Origin: a virus
DNA length: 64,000 nt
Virus record (IMG/VR): IMGVR_UViG_3300035117_000094
Coordinates: 39,589-103,588 of that record
Reading direction: 5' to 3' (one strand)
This document shows, piece by piece, positions 21,413-32,079 of the stretch (position 1 is the first letter of the stretch; each line of letters begins with the position of its first letter). Made by a program: the position numbers and the translations under genes. The notes under the pieces were generated by a model. It saw nothing but the letters and a program-made list of their open reading frames with translations. It was not told the origin of the DNA and made no database searches.

Positions 21413-23185
21413 CTAAGCGAACTTCCCTGGATACAGCATGCTTATGATGGACGCCAAGTCTGTTCTCGCGCTCTGGTAGGGCGTGATGGTGGCCGTCTGG
21501 GAGTTGTCGCTGAACTCGTACTCCCCTATTACGAACGAGATGGGGGCGAAGCCGACCTCGCCGCCGAAGGCGTAGTTGATGCCCAGCACGTCAGTGGTAT
21601 GGCCGCCCCAGTTGCAGCCGAGGTCCACGGGCACGCCGCCGTCGCTGACGAGCTGCCCCGGCTGGACGGTGAACGGCGCCGAGAAGTTAGCCCTGATGTA
21701 CTTGTTCAGGATGTTCTTCGCCACTGCCTGCGCGCCGCCCCGGGAGTAGACGCCGCCGTTGCTTATGTCGATGAAGTACTCCATGCGCCCGTGAAGCGCC
21801 ACGGACCCCGGCACGTCGGCGAAGGTGGTCCTGTAGGTAGCGGCCACGGCCTTCTTCGTGGCGGTGGCCACCACGTCAGGGGTTGCCTGGTAGTAGACGA
21901 CTATCGTGTTGTAGTCGCCTACGATCGAGCGCTGGACCGGGTTAGTGTTGATGATGTGGAGCTGGGGCGGCACGCGCGGCTCCACTGCCAGCCGGTCCAC
22001 GCGCTTCCACTTGTGCCCGACGAGTACCCGGGTCTCCAGCTTCTGCACCGGCCCGGCCTGGAGCGGGTTGCCGGAGAAGTCCTGCGGGAGCGCGACGATC
22101 TTCAGCTCCCACGGGCCGGGCGGGAACGAGCTTGCCGAAGCCGGGGGGACCAGCTCCCAGGTCAGGGAGCCGCCCGTGCACAGCAGGTTAAGGAAGTCCG
22201 TGACGGTCAGCGATCCCGGGTTCTGCACGGGGCCGAGGTAGATGCCGGGCGGGCTGCCGATGCCCCTGTTCACCCAGCGCAGGCCCCGGGCGATGGCGAG
22301 GTCCACGGGCGCGTCGGCGGTCCAGCCCGACGACCCCTTAGTCGGCCCTGCCCCCGGCTGCCACCAGGCCGCGAAGTTAGTGCCGTACGTGCCGACGCCG
22401 TTGGCGGTGAGCGTCCAGCCCGTCGAGGCGGGCACAGGCTCGGTGAGGATGCCCTCCCAGATGCACGAGCCGCCCTTGTGCACGGTAACGACCCGGCCGG
22501 GGTTCATGGCGTCCGTGCGGAAGTTCGGCTCAACCTGGAGCGTGGCGGTGAGCTGGTCCGGGCCGCCTGGCAGCGAGTACGTGTAGTTGAGGTCGGCGAC
22601 GTGCCCTATGCGCCCCAGCCAGCGCGGGCTGTACGGCTGCGGGACGGTGATGATACCGGACTGCCCCGCCGATATCAGCTCGCCGTGCGCCGGCGGCGGC
22701 GCGAAGTACACCTCCCAGGACGCGGGGGACTCCTGCTGCACGGCGATCACGGTGCAGAGCTGCGGGTCCTGGAGGAGGTACGGCGCCGGCTGGCCGGCCG
22801 TCTCGCGCGTGATCGTGAACGGGTAGACCGAGAACAGGTCGGGAGCCTCGTTCAGCCCCTGGTAAGCGGGGGCGCCCGGCTCTACGTTATCCCCGGCGAA
22901 GACGGGCGGGTTCGGGAACGCGGAGTACGTGCTCGCGGGGTTGACCTTCCAGAGCTGGAACTTCTCCCCGGCCGACACGGGCGGCGTGTGCTGCCCCTCG
23001 ACGGACGCCCACTGGCTGGTGCTGACCGTGTACCAGCCGTAGCGCGTGCCGTCCGGCCCCGTGCCCGCCCCGGCGCTTGCCGGGAGGTCGGTAGTGGAGC
23101 CTGCCTCCACGACGGGGAAGGCGCGCTGGGGCAGCGGCGGCGCCCACGTGACTACCTGGCCCGCGTTCCCCTTCTCGAATGCCAT
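21413..23185 (-). CDS. Minor tail protein, Gp37-like tail-tip component
   Basis: 590 aa. The middle and C-terminal parts (LTVTDFLNLLCTGGSLTWEL, VVYYQATPDVVATATKKAV, FIDISNGGVYSRGGAQAVA, ILNKYIRANFSAPFTVQPG) match the siphovirus Gp37-like family (type member from phage ReqiPepy6). These proteins sit at the tail tip after the distal tail protein. The N-terminal ~180 residues are different and Pro/Gly-rich. It is the last gene of the minus-strand structural block and ends 4 bp from tRNA-like element 3, which points the other way. Confidence 0.75.
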   Translation of the reverse strand: MAFEKGNAGQVVTWAPPLPQRAFPVVEAGSTTDLPASAGAGTGPDGTRYGWYTVSTSQWASVEGQHTPPVSAGEKFQLWKVNPASTYSAFPNPPVFAGDNVEPGAPAYQGLNEAPDLFSVYPFTITRETAGQPAPYLLQDPQLCTVIAVQQESPASWEVYFAPPPAHGELISAGQSGIITVPQPYSPRWLGRIGHVADLNYTYSLPGGPDQLTATLQVEPNFRTDAMNPGRVVTVHKGGSCIWEGILTEPVPASTGWTLTANGVGTYGTNFAAWWQPGAGPTKGSSGWTADAPVDLAIARGLRWVNRGIGSPPGIYLGPVQNPGSLTVTDFLNLLCTGGSLTWELVPPASASSFPPGPWELKIVALPQDFSGNPLQAGPVQKLETRVLVGHKWKRVDRLAVEPRVPPQLHIINTNPVQRSIVGDYNTIVVYYQATPDVVATATKKAVAATYRTTFADVPGSVALHGRMEYFIDISNGGVYSRGGAQAVAKNILNKYIRANFSAPFTVQPGQLVSDGGVPVDLGCNWGGHTTDVLGINYAFGGEVGFAPISFVIGEYEFSDNSQTATITPYQSARTDLASIISMLYPGKFA

Positions 23186-23193
23186 GACGACTC

Positions 23194-26142
23194 CTAGGTG
23201 AGGTTCAGCGGGATGTCAGCGTCAAACACCACGGCTCCCGTGCCAGTGGTCGCGTTGATGATGCTGATGTTGCCCGAGGTGTCGATCCGGCCGAACGCCG
23301 CCTGAGTGTAGCCCGTGCTCGTGTGGAAGGTCACGCCGAAGTCCACGCCGGTTGCCGACGTAGGCCAGTAGTTGCTGTCCGGCAGCGTGTAGAAGGTGGT
23401 GCCCGTCATGGCGCCCGAGCTGATGATGCCCCTGACGATCAGGTGGTTGCCCTCGGCGTTCATCCGGTACTGGAACGCGGGAGACTGCTGCGTCCAGCCG
23501 TTGAGGAGGCTGACGGGCTTGTGCCAGGTTTCCGGCTTGGCCGGGGTGGCGCCCGGCTGGAACGGCGTGATGGTGCCCGTGAAGCCCTGCGCGAACTTGT
23601 TCCCGCCCGGGTCCGTCACCGCGAACGCCTCGACGGCGGCCACGGCGACGCCGGCCGGGTTCACGTAGGTGACGTACAGGCCGCCGGGGGCACCGGGGGC
23701 AGCGTAGTCCGGCGGCGGGCTGCCCGCCGCGAGCGCGGAGTACGTGAGCGTCAGGAACGGGGCGACGGAGCTGCCGTCTGGCGCGGCGGACCCCGGCCCG
23801 TAGACCTCGCAGTTGAACGCCTGGGCCGTGGGCTGGCCGTACGCCTCGAAGGTAGGGGACGCCCCCGGCCCGAGGATGATGGCCCCGGCGCGGTCCGGGT
23901 AGTTCAGCCCGATGAGGGAGTCGTAGAAGCCCGTCTGGGTAAGGTCCATGGTCGCCGAGGCCGCCCCGGCCGGGATCACGAGCTGCCCGAGGCTCTGCTG
24001 GATGGTGCTGCCCGTGTAGCTGCCGGGCAGGACCGTGTCGAAGGAGTAGCTGACTTCGAGGATCACGGGGGCGGGATTCAGCGGGTTGGCGTTGAACACC
24101 GTCAGCGATACCTGCGTCACGTAATTGCTGACGTCGAAGAAGGTGAGGCTAGGGTCCGGGGTGAAGCCCAGCAGCGTGTACAGCGACGGGTCCAGCACGA
24201 GCATGCTGTTCTTCGCGCCGGTAGCGTAGTCGTTCGGCCCGGCGCCCGTGAACAGCAGCGAGTTAGTGCCCTGCTGGCCCGGGTTGTAGAGCGCCCCGGA
24301 GGCCGTGCCCCCGTTCGCGTCGGTGCCGTTGTAAGACGCCGCGCTGGTGAACCCGAACGTGGCCGCGCCGCCCGCCCCGGGGCTGGGAGTGCTGCCGCAG
24401 CCGCCGCCTCCGCCTGCCGTCGCGGCGAAGCTGGTGGCATTGTCCGTGGCGCTGTTAGAGCCTGCGGCGCCCGCGCTGCCGCCCGTAGTCCACTGCGCGA
24501 TGCTCGCCCCCACGGCGTGAGGCGTGCCCCCCGCGCCGCCCGTGGCCCCGCTGGAGGACGCGCCGTTGCCGCCGGCCCCGCCCGAGCCGCCGCTCGCCCC
24601 GCCGCCCGCCCCGCCCTGCGCGGGAACCGCGCCGAACGCCTCCGCGACGCCCGTGGCGTTCAGCGCGTCAGTGCCGAACCAGACATTGGACAGGTAGCCG
24701 AAGTAGCCGGCGACGTGCGGGCCGTCCGGGCTGGCGCCGATGGCGACGTCGTGGCCGGAGGCCGGGATCACGCTGATGCTCGCGCTGCCCGAGGCGACGA
24801 GGGAGCCGTTGATGTACAGGGCCATGGCCCCGGCGTGGAAGGTGGCCACGACGTGGTTCCACGCGCCCGCGTTCAGGAGGCCCTGAGCGGAGGTGACGTG
24901 GCTGTTGGAGGCGTCGCCCACCTTGAACTCGGCTACCCAGGACGGGGCGCTGGCGGTGCCCTTGTTGATCAGGCCGAGGGCGAAGCCCGTGATGTTCCCG
25001 CTGCCAGAGTAAGCTTTGCCCCGGGCGTTAGCGGCGATCGTCCCCCACGAGCCGGGGGCCGTGTCGCTGAACACGCCGCCCGCCTGAGGGCTTTGCGCGA
25101 TCCACGCCGAGATAGTGCACGCCCCGACGTTAGCCAGCCCGATGGGGGGCAGCGTTATCACCGCCGTGGTAGTGGTGAGCGACGCCACGGGGATCGTGCC
25201 GTTGTCGCCCTTGGCCGTGGCGTTGGTGACCGCGCTTCCGGCAGCCGAGGTGAACGTGGGCACCTGCACGGGCGCCGGGTTACTGCGAGTGTAGAAGGAC
25301 CCGCTGCCCGCCAGGTAGTCGATGGCGGCGTCTAGGCCGGACCCGGAGAAGTCGCTGAGGACGGTATTGCCCGAGTTGAGGGGGATAACGTCGCACATCA
25401 TGTACTGGGCCGCCGGCTGGAAGGTGGCGGCCCCGTTAGCCCACAGGGCGGGGTTGCTGCTGAGGGCGGCCGGGTCGTCGGAACCGATCCCGGACACGAC
25501 GGTCCCCCCGTTGCCGCCGTTGCAGTGCACGGTGTTGGCGCTGCCGGTACCGCCCCGGCCGCCCTCGCCCGTGGCGACCGCGTCGCCGGCTATCCCGCCG
25601 TGGGCGGTGACGCCGCCGGGAAGGCCGACTCCGAGAAGGTCGAAGATGGTAGGGCCGGCGCTGACCCCGGGCGTTACGGCCCCGGCTACGGCGCTGCCCC
25701 CGGAGCTGACGTCGCTGACTACCCAGACGTAGGACTTGCCCGGCTTCACGGCGTAGGAAGGCTCCGCAGCGTACTCGCCGGCGCCGCCGCCCCCGCCGCC
25801 CGTCGTCGTGCTGCCGCCCCCGCCGCCCGCGCCGCCGCCGAAGCACTCTACCTGGACCTGGTAGTCCGACCCGTCGCCGTTGGCGTCAGGGGCCACCCAC
25901 ACGCCCAGCAGCGGGAACGCGGGCACCGACTGGTTGTCCCCGGTGCCGCCGAGCAGGACGTTTCCTGTCCCGGACACGTTCGTGCCCCAGGTCACGGCGG
26001 TTGGCAGCGGCTGGTAGGCGGTGACGGGCGACAGGCTGGTGGTCAGCGTGGGCACGAGGGCCTGGACCCTTGCCGCGAGGGACTGCGCCATCGCGAGGGC
26101 CGTGGTCCTGGTCAGCCGGGGGCTGGGTGCTGAGCTTGCCAT
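23194..26142 (-). CDS. Minor tail protein with glycine-rich and LamG-like domains
   Basis: 982 aa. Near residue 125 a glycine-rich block (FGGGAGGGGGSTTTGGGG, then AGEYAAEPSYAV) resembles glycine-rich domains of phage tail-tip proteins. A concanavalin/LamG-type module follows at ~330-520 (ITLPPIGLANVGACTISAW, GAWNHVVATFHAGAMALYI). A second Gly-rich tract sits near 525-590. The C-terminal ~100 residues (FQYRMNAEGNHLIVRGIIS, FGRIDTSGNISIIN) look like a receptor-binding tip. It probably binds cell-surface glycans. It is translated just after the 1978-aa protein. Confidence 0.75.
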   Translation of the reverse strand: MASSAPSPRLTRTTALAMAQSLAARVQALVPTLTTSLSPVTAYQPLPTAVTWGTNVSGTGNVLLGGTGDNQSVPAFPLLGVWVAPDANGDGSDYQVQVECFGGGAGGGGGSTTTGGGGGGAGEYAAEPSYAVKPGKSYVWVVSDVSSGGSAVAGAVTPGVSAGPTIFDLLGVGLPGGVTAHGGIAGDAVATGEGGRGGTGSANTVHCNGGNGGTVVSGIGSDDPAALSSNPALWANGAATFQPAAQYMMCDVIPLNSGNTVLSDFSGSGLDAAIDYLAGSGSFYTRSNPAPVQVPTFTSAAGSAVTNATAKGDNGTIPVASLTTTTAVITLPPIGLANVGACTISAWIAQSPQAGGVFSDTAPGSWGTIAANARGKAYSGSGNITGFALGLINKGTASAPSWVAEFKVGDASNSHVTSAQGLLNAGAWNHVVATFHAGAMALYINGSLVASGSASISVIPASGHDVAIGASPDGPHVAGYFGYLSNVWFGTDALNATGVAEAFGAVPAQGGAGGGASGGSGGAGGNGASSSGATGGAGGTPHAVGASIAQWTTGGSAGAAGSNSATDNATSFAATAGGGGGCGSTPSPGAGGAATFGFTSAASYNGTDANGGTASGALYNPGQQGTNSLLFTGAGPNDYATGAKNSMLVLDPSLYTLLGFTPDPSLTFFDVSNYVTQVSLTVFNANPLNPAPVILEVSYSFDTVLPGSYTGSTIQQSLGQLVIPAGAASATMDLTQTGFYDSLIGLNYPDRAGAIILGPGASPTFEAYGQPTAQAFNCEVYGPGSAAPDGSSVAPFLTLTYSALAAGSPPPDYAAPGAPGGLYVTYVNPAGVAVAAVEAFAVTDPGGNKFAQGFTGTITPFQPGATPAKPETWHKPVSLLNGWTQQSPAFQYRMNAEGNHLIVRGIISSGAMTGTTFYTLPDSNYWPTSATGVDFGVTFHTSTGYTQAAFGRIDTSGNISIINATTGTGAVVFDADIPLNLT

Positions 26143-29100
26143 TTACTGTGTCCTGTCCAGGTACCACCTGGGCGCGTAGCGCACCCCTATGTTGGGCGCT
26201 CCGGCCGGGGAGTAGGCCAGCAGGAGGTTGTCCCCTGGCATGATGTAGAGGGGGCCGCCTGACGGCATCGCGTACTCCAGCACGCTCACCTGGCGCTGCC
26301 GCCCGCCCGTGGTCGCCCCGACGAAGCCCATGGCACGGTCGGCGGGAGGCTCGTCAACGTAGTAGCTGACGTACTGGCCGTAGCCGGGCGTGCCGGGGGC
26401 GATGTTGATCAGGACCGTCTGGCCCCGGGTGTCGAGGAACAGCACGTCCTGGAACGAGTCGCCCTGGTCAGAGTCAGAAATCGAAACCGTGAAGTAGGAC
26501 TGGTCGTTGTGCGCGGCGTAGTCCTTCAGCGGCAGGGTCACCTCGCCGAGGTTGACGATGCCGTTGACCACGTCGATCGCGGGGGTGACTGCCCGGCTGG
26601 CCTGCACGGAGTAGCGAGGGCCGCCCGGGTACTCGTACTGGTTGATGCTCACGGTCAGCGTCCGCACGCTGCCTGCGGTGGCCGCGTTCCAGGCGTAGGC
26701 GGCGGCCAGCACCGTGTACGTGCCGTCGAACTCCGCGTTCAGGTAGGGAACCTGCGACGGGACGGCTATCGTGTACTCGGTGTTGTTCGGGATGTCGGTC
26801 ACGGGGATCGGCACCAGCGGCGAGAAGTTCGGCGGTGCCGTCTCGCCCGGCCGGTGCAGGATGAGCGTGTTGAACGGCGTGAGCGGCGGCTGCCACGTGA
26901 TGCGGATAAGCCCCTGGCCGCCCGCCCCGCCGTTGAACGTGCTCGTGCTGAACACCGACGAGTAGGCACCGCCGCCCCCGCCGCCTGGCAGGGCGCCGTT
27001 GCCGCCCGGGGCGCTGGCTGCCTGCGCCCCGTTGCCGCCGTGCGCGCCGCCGGCGTAACCGGGAGCGCCGAGGCTGCTCATCGCGGGGTAGCCCGTGCCG
27101 CTCGCCCCGCCCGCCGCGCCGCCTCCGTTGCCGAGCGGGGCCTGGGTGAAGCCGACCATCGACAGCGCCCAGTTAACGGCGGACGGGTACGCGCCCGTTA
27201 CCGACAGCGCCTGGTTGTCCGTGCCCTGGGCGAGGAACAGGTCCGTGGACAGGTTCGCCTGGGCGTTGTCGAAGTCCACGTAGTTCCACGGCGCCCCGGG
27301 CCGGCTGCCCGCAGGGGTGAGGTGGACGCCCGCGCTTGGCAGGAAGTTCGAGGCCATGGCCATGATCTGGTCGTTAGCCGCGAAAGGCTGGTAGCTTCCC
27401 GAGACAGCGGTGCCGGTGCCGGTTACCGAGGTGACGAGCGCGCTGTCCAGCCCGGTGGCGTTCGGCAGCCAGTAAACGTCGTACATGTACTGCGGGCTGG
27501 CCGACGCGCCTCCCCAGTGCACCGTGCCGTTCGACCCCTGCGGCAGGGCCGCCGTCACGGGCGCGGTGAAGATCCACTGGTGCGCGTTGAACCCGGCCGT
27601 CTGGACGTTAGAGCGCTGGGCGTAGGCGTTCCCGGACACGTCCACTATCCCGGTCGGCGCCGCGCTCAGGGAGATGCCCATCACGGCGATCGTCCCGTTA
27701 GCCGAGATGGCGCCGCCGTTGGCCCAGTTCGTCGAGGCCCCGGGGGTGGTGCCGTTAACGCGGGCCAGCTTGACGGCGGTCGCGTCCTGCGCGGCGGCCA
27801 CGAGCGGGACGCACAGCAGTGACCAGTTCGAGGACGCGGACATCCCGCAGGAGAACGCGTCGCCGGCTGCCCCCTGGAGCGCCGTGCCGCCCCCCTGGTT
27901 AAGGGCGACGAATGCCTGGATGATCCCGGCGGAGTCCGTCGCGCTGCTGGTGGCGTTCGGGGCGAACCACATCGTGTTGTTGTTCGACGGCTGGCCGCCG
28001 GACGGCGTGGCCCCGGCGTCGTTCGACATGACGATCAGCTCGTACTGCATGCTCTGCTGGTCGCCGGCGCCGAAGGTGCCCGTGATGGTGCTGCCCGTGC
28101 CGGCGTTCGACGACTGGTTGGGCGCGCTCACGCCCGTGGACAGGGTCGGCGAGGTGTACCAGAGGTAGCCGTACGCCTGCGCCGTGCCGGACGTTATCGT
28201 GATCGTCGTGGCGGTGGTGACGGGGTTCGCTATGTTCGCGGTGAAAGCGTACGTGGTGATGCCGTTGTGCGCTGACCCGCCGGCTTGCTGGGCCGCTAGC
28301 GTGTACAGGTTCCCGGACGTGTCAGTCACGGTCAGGTCACTGACGGCGGCCCTCGACCGCACGAGCACCACCGATACGCCCTGGGCGCAGGAGGCCGCAG
28401 CCGTGCTGCTCGTGCCGCTGGCCGTGACGTAAGTGCCGCTGCCGCCGAGCTGGAAGGCGAAGGCCGTGCTCGTCCGGGCGGTGAACGGCGAGGTGTACCA
28501 GGAACCCTGCGGCCCGGAGGTGTACAGGCCGCCGATGCCTCCCGGGCTGTGCACCGTGTTGGAGCTGCCGGCGCCGCCCGTGGTAGCGGCCTCGCTGTTA
28601 GCGGCGGCCGAGGCCCCGCCGTGCGCCGTGACGGTCGTGCCCGTGGTCCCGGCTGAGCCGAAGGAGGTAGTCCCCCCGTTGACGGCTGCGCCGTTGCTCA
28701 CGGAGTAGCTGAGCTGGACCTCGCCGTCAGCTCCGTCAGCGCCGAGGTAGTTGCCGTCAGGAACGAGCGGGCCGCCCGCCGGCTGGATCGTCCGGAAGAT
28801 CACGGGGCCGGAGTAGCCTCCGCCGCCGCCGCCGCCCGGCGCCAGCCCCCTGGCCGGGAAGCCCGGTGCCGGCGACCCGTTGCCGCCGTTGCCGCCTGAG
28901 CTGTTGCCCTCAGGTGACCCGGTGCCGCCCGTGCCGCCGCCGGCCAGCCGGCCGAACGCCGACGTGGCGGGCGAGTCGCCGCCGTTGCCGCCGGCCCCGG
29001 CGTTACCGCCTGCCCCGCCGCCGCCGCCGCCGCCCGTTCCCGGGGACGCGCCGCCGTTGCCGCCGTTGTGGTGAACCGGGGCGGTCGAGCCGGAGCCGCC

Positions 29101-32079
29101 CTGGCCGCCCGGGGTAGCGCCCGTCAGCGGGGACTTGCCGCCGTGGGCCGCGAGCAGCGCCCCGGCCGCGTTCTTCGTGCCCGAGTTGCCGAACCAGGAG
29201 TCCTGCCCGGCGCGGGAACTGTTGCTGGCGGAGCTGGTGCCCGAGTTGGCGACGCCCCCGGCCCCGGCGTAAATCCAGTAAGTGACGCCCGGCGTGACGC
29301 TGAAGACCTGGGCCGCGTACTCGCCTGCCCCGCCGCCGCCCGCGCCAGCCGCCCCGGCCGCGCCCGCGCCCCAGTCCTCAACCAGGACGCTGGTGACGCC
29401 GGCCGGGCACAGCCAGTGGGAGACTACGCCTGCCTTGGTGAAGCTGATGACGGTCGGGGAAAGCTGGGCCGGAGTGCCGCCAGCGCCTACTGACCAGGGG
29501 ACCTTGGTTCCCGGGGTGACGGCGAGGGAAGGCTCGGCCGCGTACTCCCCGCCTGCCCCGCCGCCGCCGATGGCCGCGCCGGAAGCGGCGAGCACCGTCA
29601 CCTGGGCTGCCGTCAGCGCCTCGTTCATGATGGCCGCGCCCTCGATCAGGCCCGCGAAGAAGTCGGAGGGGCCGTACGCGCCGTAACCGACGCTGACGAG
29701 GTTCTGGAAGCCGGGGGCGACGGCACCGGACAGGGAGGCCGTGGCGACGGACGCGCCGTCAAGGTACAGGGTGACGGTCGTGCCGTCGTAGGTAGCCGCG
29801 CCGTGGTGCCAGCCGCTGGACGGCAGCGTGGACCCGGCCGTAGCCACGGCGTTGGCCGTGCCGGACCCGAACGCGGCGACGAGCTGGTGAGAGCTGTTGG
29901 CGTACAGCTCGAACCCGGCCTTGTCAGTGCCGGAGTCGGTGTGGCTGCTGGCGATCAGCCGGCCCACGGGCGCCGTGCCGTTGCCGTTGAACCAGGCGGA
30001 GATCGTCATCGTCTTGGCCCCGTACGGGTTCACGGGGAAGGTGATGCCGGAGGTCGTGCCGTTGAACAGGGCGGAGTGCTGCCCGGCGAGGCCCGAGTTG
30101 TCCTGGCTGAAGGTGACGGCGGTGGCCGTGCCGTTGAACCCGTTGCCCGAGGCGTCATTGGCATTGGCGCTGAGCGGCGCGTACAGGACAGGGTTGTACT
30201 CCAGCACGAGAGCGCCGTAGGATCCCGTCGAGGCGCCTGCCCCGCCCCCGGCCCAGCATTCGGCCGCGACGTTATAGACGCCTCCCGGCACCGGCCACGT
30301 GCCCAGCCCGGCGGCGGTGAACTCCCGGGTGACGGGGACTGCCGCCGGGAGCTGTGCCTGGACGGAGATCGGCGCCCGGGCGGACCCGGGAAGGCCGAAC
30401 AGGTTGTAGACGGCCCCGCGCGGCGATGCGGGGTTGGTGATGGTCTGCGGCTGCGCCAGGACGCTGTTCAGCCAGCAGTGCATCCGCGCGTAGCCGGGCG
30501 TGGCGCTGGCCGCCGAGTTGGTGACCTGAAGCGCGTAGGACGCCACGGCAGCGTAATTGAACCGGGGGCTGTTCTGCGGGATGGCCGTGTTCAGCTGCGT
30601 CCAGTAAGGGTTGCGGATGTCGGTAGCCCAGCGGACGCCCTTCTGCACTGAGCTGAACCGCAGCTTGTTCCCGTGGTTGTCCGTGAGGGTCCAGTTGAGG
30701 GTGACGTTGGACTTGAACGCGGGCGTCGGCACCCACCGGCCGTCGTAGACCTGCCCGAACCATACCGACAGCGTGGGCAGCCCGGCGACGCTCACGCTGC
30801 CCGCCATCGAGGAGGCGTAGGCGGCGGCGGTGTACGGCAGCTTCACGGGCGACGGCGACTGGAACCTGACGGACGTGCCGCCGAGCGGGCTGTAGGTGAC
30901 GCTGTCCTGTGCCCAGTCCGGGTTGGCCCCGGCGTTGAAGCTGGTGAAGTTGTCCACCGTGACGGCACCGGGCAGCGACGGCCCGCTGACGAGGCCGTTG
31001 GTGAACAGGAGATCCTGCGCCCCGTCTACGTCAGACTTACCGTAGGGCAGCGCCTGGATGGTCAGGGTAATCAGGCCGATGGGGTAGTTCGCGTCGGCGG
31101 CCTCACTCTGCGTGGCCGACCCGCCGGCTGAGTAGTTGAACCCGTAGACGGGAACGCTCGGCAGTGCGCGGAAGCAGTCGAACAGCATGGGCAGGCCCGT
31201 GTCGGCCGAGGTCCACCTGATCGACCAGGACTGCTGGTCGATGATGGCCATCAGGTACTCACGGGCGGCGAGCACCTGCGCCATGCCGCCGGCCTCCGTG
31301 CCGAAGATCACGATCGGCAGCGACATCTGCCGGTTGCTCGCCCGGCTGCCGAAGGGCCGCTCGCCGTCGAGCAGCATCGAGGCGACGACGTCCTGCGTGG
31401 GCTGCGGGGCGTTCAGGTCGTAGCTGCCCTGGTAGCCGAGGGCGGCCGAGTTACCGGACGGGGGAGCGAGGAGCCGGAACCTCGGGCCGGCGCCGTTAGA
31501 GTCCAGCAGCGCGGGGATGGTGCACGGGACGCCGGGCGTGCCGCCCATCAGCTCTATCTGCCCGTCGAGCACGAGCGAGTCGAAGTCCCCCGGCAGGACC
31601 GGGTTGTAATTCCACGACAGCAGCGCGTTGCTCAGGGCCGACCACGGCCAGTAGTTCCAGGTGAAGGCGTAGTTGGCATTTACGGCGGTGCCGGTCTGGT
31701 CACTGACCAGCCCCTGGAAGACGGACAGGATGTTGCTCACGGCGGGCAGCCCGGCCTGCGTCACCGTGGCGACGGCGTACGAGGCCCCGGCAGGCGCTGT
31801 CACGGTGCCCGAGTTCGCCGTGTAGTTCTGGCCGCCCGTCATGTTCGTCACGGTGGCGCCGGCTGCCGCCGCCAGCTGGACCCCGACGCTGCTGAAGATG
31901 GCGAGGGTGATGCTCGCGCCGGGCGCGTAGGTCGCCGCGTACGAGAGGGTGGCGGTGAAGTTGTAAGTGCTGCCGACGACGACGGGGACCTGCTCGGACT
32001 GCATGCCCGCGTTCGAGGTCGAGCCGTTGTTCTGGATCTCGGTCCAGTAGGGCAGCTGACCGGGGCCAGAGTATGGCAT
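26143..32079 (-). CDS. Giant minor tail protein, Dit-like start plus glycan-binding modules
   Basis: 1978 aa; ATG 32079 follows ACGGAGGCCCGCGC. The first ~120 residues look like a jelly-roll (YNFTATLSYAATYAPGASI). Residues ~150-360 resemble a distal tail protein (PIVIFGTEAGGMAQVLAAR, YPIGLITLTIQALPYGKSD). A LamG-like module lies at ~645-850 (MTISAWFNGNGTAPVG, SGWHHGAATYDGTTVTLYL). Several Gly-rich tracts (AGGGGAGEYAAQVFSV type) and beta-sandwich units follow, ending near 1720-1978 with a further tail domain. It directly follows the tape measure gene and probably forms the tail tip and host-contact structure. Confidence 0.8.
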   Translation of the reverse strand: MPYSGPGQLPYWTEIQNNGSTSNAGMQSEQVPVVVGSTYNFTATLSYAATYAPGASITLAIFSSVGVQLAAAAGATVTNMTGGQNYTANSGTVTAPAGASYAVATVTQAGLPAVSNILSVFQGLVSDQTGTAVNANYAFTWNYWPWSALSNALLSWNYNPVLPGDFDSLVLDGQIELMGGTPGVPCTIPALLDSNGAGPRFRLLAPPSGNSAALGYQGSYDLNAPQPTQDVVASMLLDGERPFGSRASNRQMSLPIVIFGTEAGGMAQVLAAREYLMAIIDQQSWSIRWTSADTGLPMLFDCFRALPSVPVYGFNYSAGGSATQSEAADANYPIGLITLTIQALPYGKSDVDGAQDLLFTNGLVSGPSLPGAVTVDNFTSFNAGANPDWAQDSVTYSPLGGTSVRFQSPSPVKLPYTAAAYASSMAGSVSVAGLPTLSVWFGQVYDGRWVPTPAFKSNVTLNWTLTDNHGNKLRFSSVQKGVRWATDIRNPYWTQLNTAIPQNSPRFNYAAVASYALQVTNSAASATPGYARMHCWLNSVLAQPQTITNPASPRGAVYNLFGLPGSARAPISVQAQLPAAVPVTREFTAAGLGTWPVPGGVYNVAAECWAGGGAGASTGSYGALVLEYNPVLYAPLSANANDASGNGFNGTATAVTFSQDNSGLAGQHSALFNGTTSGITFPVNPYGAKTMTISAWFNGNGTAPVGRLIASSHTDSGTDKAGFELYANSSHQLVAAFGSGTANAVATAGSTLPSSGWHHGAATYDGTTVTLYLDGASVATASLSGAVAPGFQNLVSVGYGAYGPSDFFAGLIEGAAIMNEALTAAQVTVLAASGAAIGGGGAGGEYAAEPSLAVTPGTKVPWSVGAGGTPAQLSPTVISFTKAGVVSHWLCPAGVTSVLVEDWGAGAAGAAGAGGGGAGEYAAQVFSVTPGVTYWIYAGAGGVANSGTSSASNSSRAGQDSWFGNSGTKNAAGALLAAHGGKSPLTGATPGGQGGSGSTAPVHHNGGNGGASPGTGGGGGGGAGGNAGAGGNGGDSPATSAFGRLAGGGTGGTGSPEGNSSGGNGGNGSPAPGFPARGLAPGGGGGGGYSGPVIFRTIQPAGGPLVPDGNYLGADGADGEVQLSYSVSNGAAVNGGTTSFGSAGTTGTTVTAHGGASAAANSEAATTGGAGSSNTVHSPGGIGGLYTSGPQGSWYTSPFTARTSTAFAFQLGGSGTYVTASGTSSTAAASCAQGVSVVLVRSRAAVSDLTVTDTSGNLYTLAAQQAGGSAHNGITTYAFTANIANPVTTATTITITSGTAQAYGYLWYTSPTLSTGVSAPNQSSNAGTGSTITGTFGAGDQQSMQYELIVMSNDAGATPSGGQPSNNNTMWFAPNATSSATDSAGIIQAFVALNQGGGTALQGAAGDAFSCGMSASSNWSLLCVPLVAAAQDATAVKLARVNGTTPGASTNWANGGAISANGTIAVMGISLSAAPTGIVDVSGNAYAQRSNVQTAGFNAHQWIFTAPVTAALPQGSNGTVHWGGASASPQYMYDVYWLPNATGLDSALVTSVTGTGTAVSGSYQPFAANDQIMAMASNFLPSAGVHLTPAGSRPGAPWNYVDFDNAQANLSTDLFLAQGTDNQALSVTGAYPSAVNWALSMVGFTQAPLGNGGGAAGGASGTGYPAMSSLGAPGYAGGAHGGNGAQAASAPGGNGALPGGGGGGAYSSVFSTSTFNGGAGGQGLIRITWQPPLTPFNTLILHRPGETAPPNFSPLVPIPVTDIPNNTEYTIAVPSQVPYLNAEFDGTYTVLAAAYAWNAATAGSVRTLTVSINQYEYPGGPRYSVQASRAVTPAIDVVNGIVNLGEVTLPLKDYAAHNDQSYFTVSISDSDQGDSFQDVLFLDTRGQTVLINIAPGTPGYGQYVSYYVDEPPADRAMGFVGATTGGRQRQVSVLEYAMPSGGPLYIMPGDNLLLAYSPAGAPNIGVRYAPRWYLDRTQ

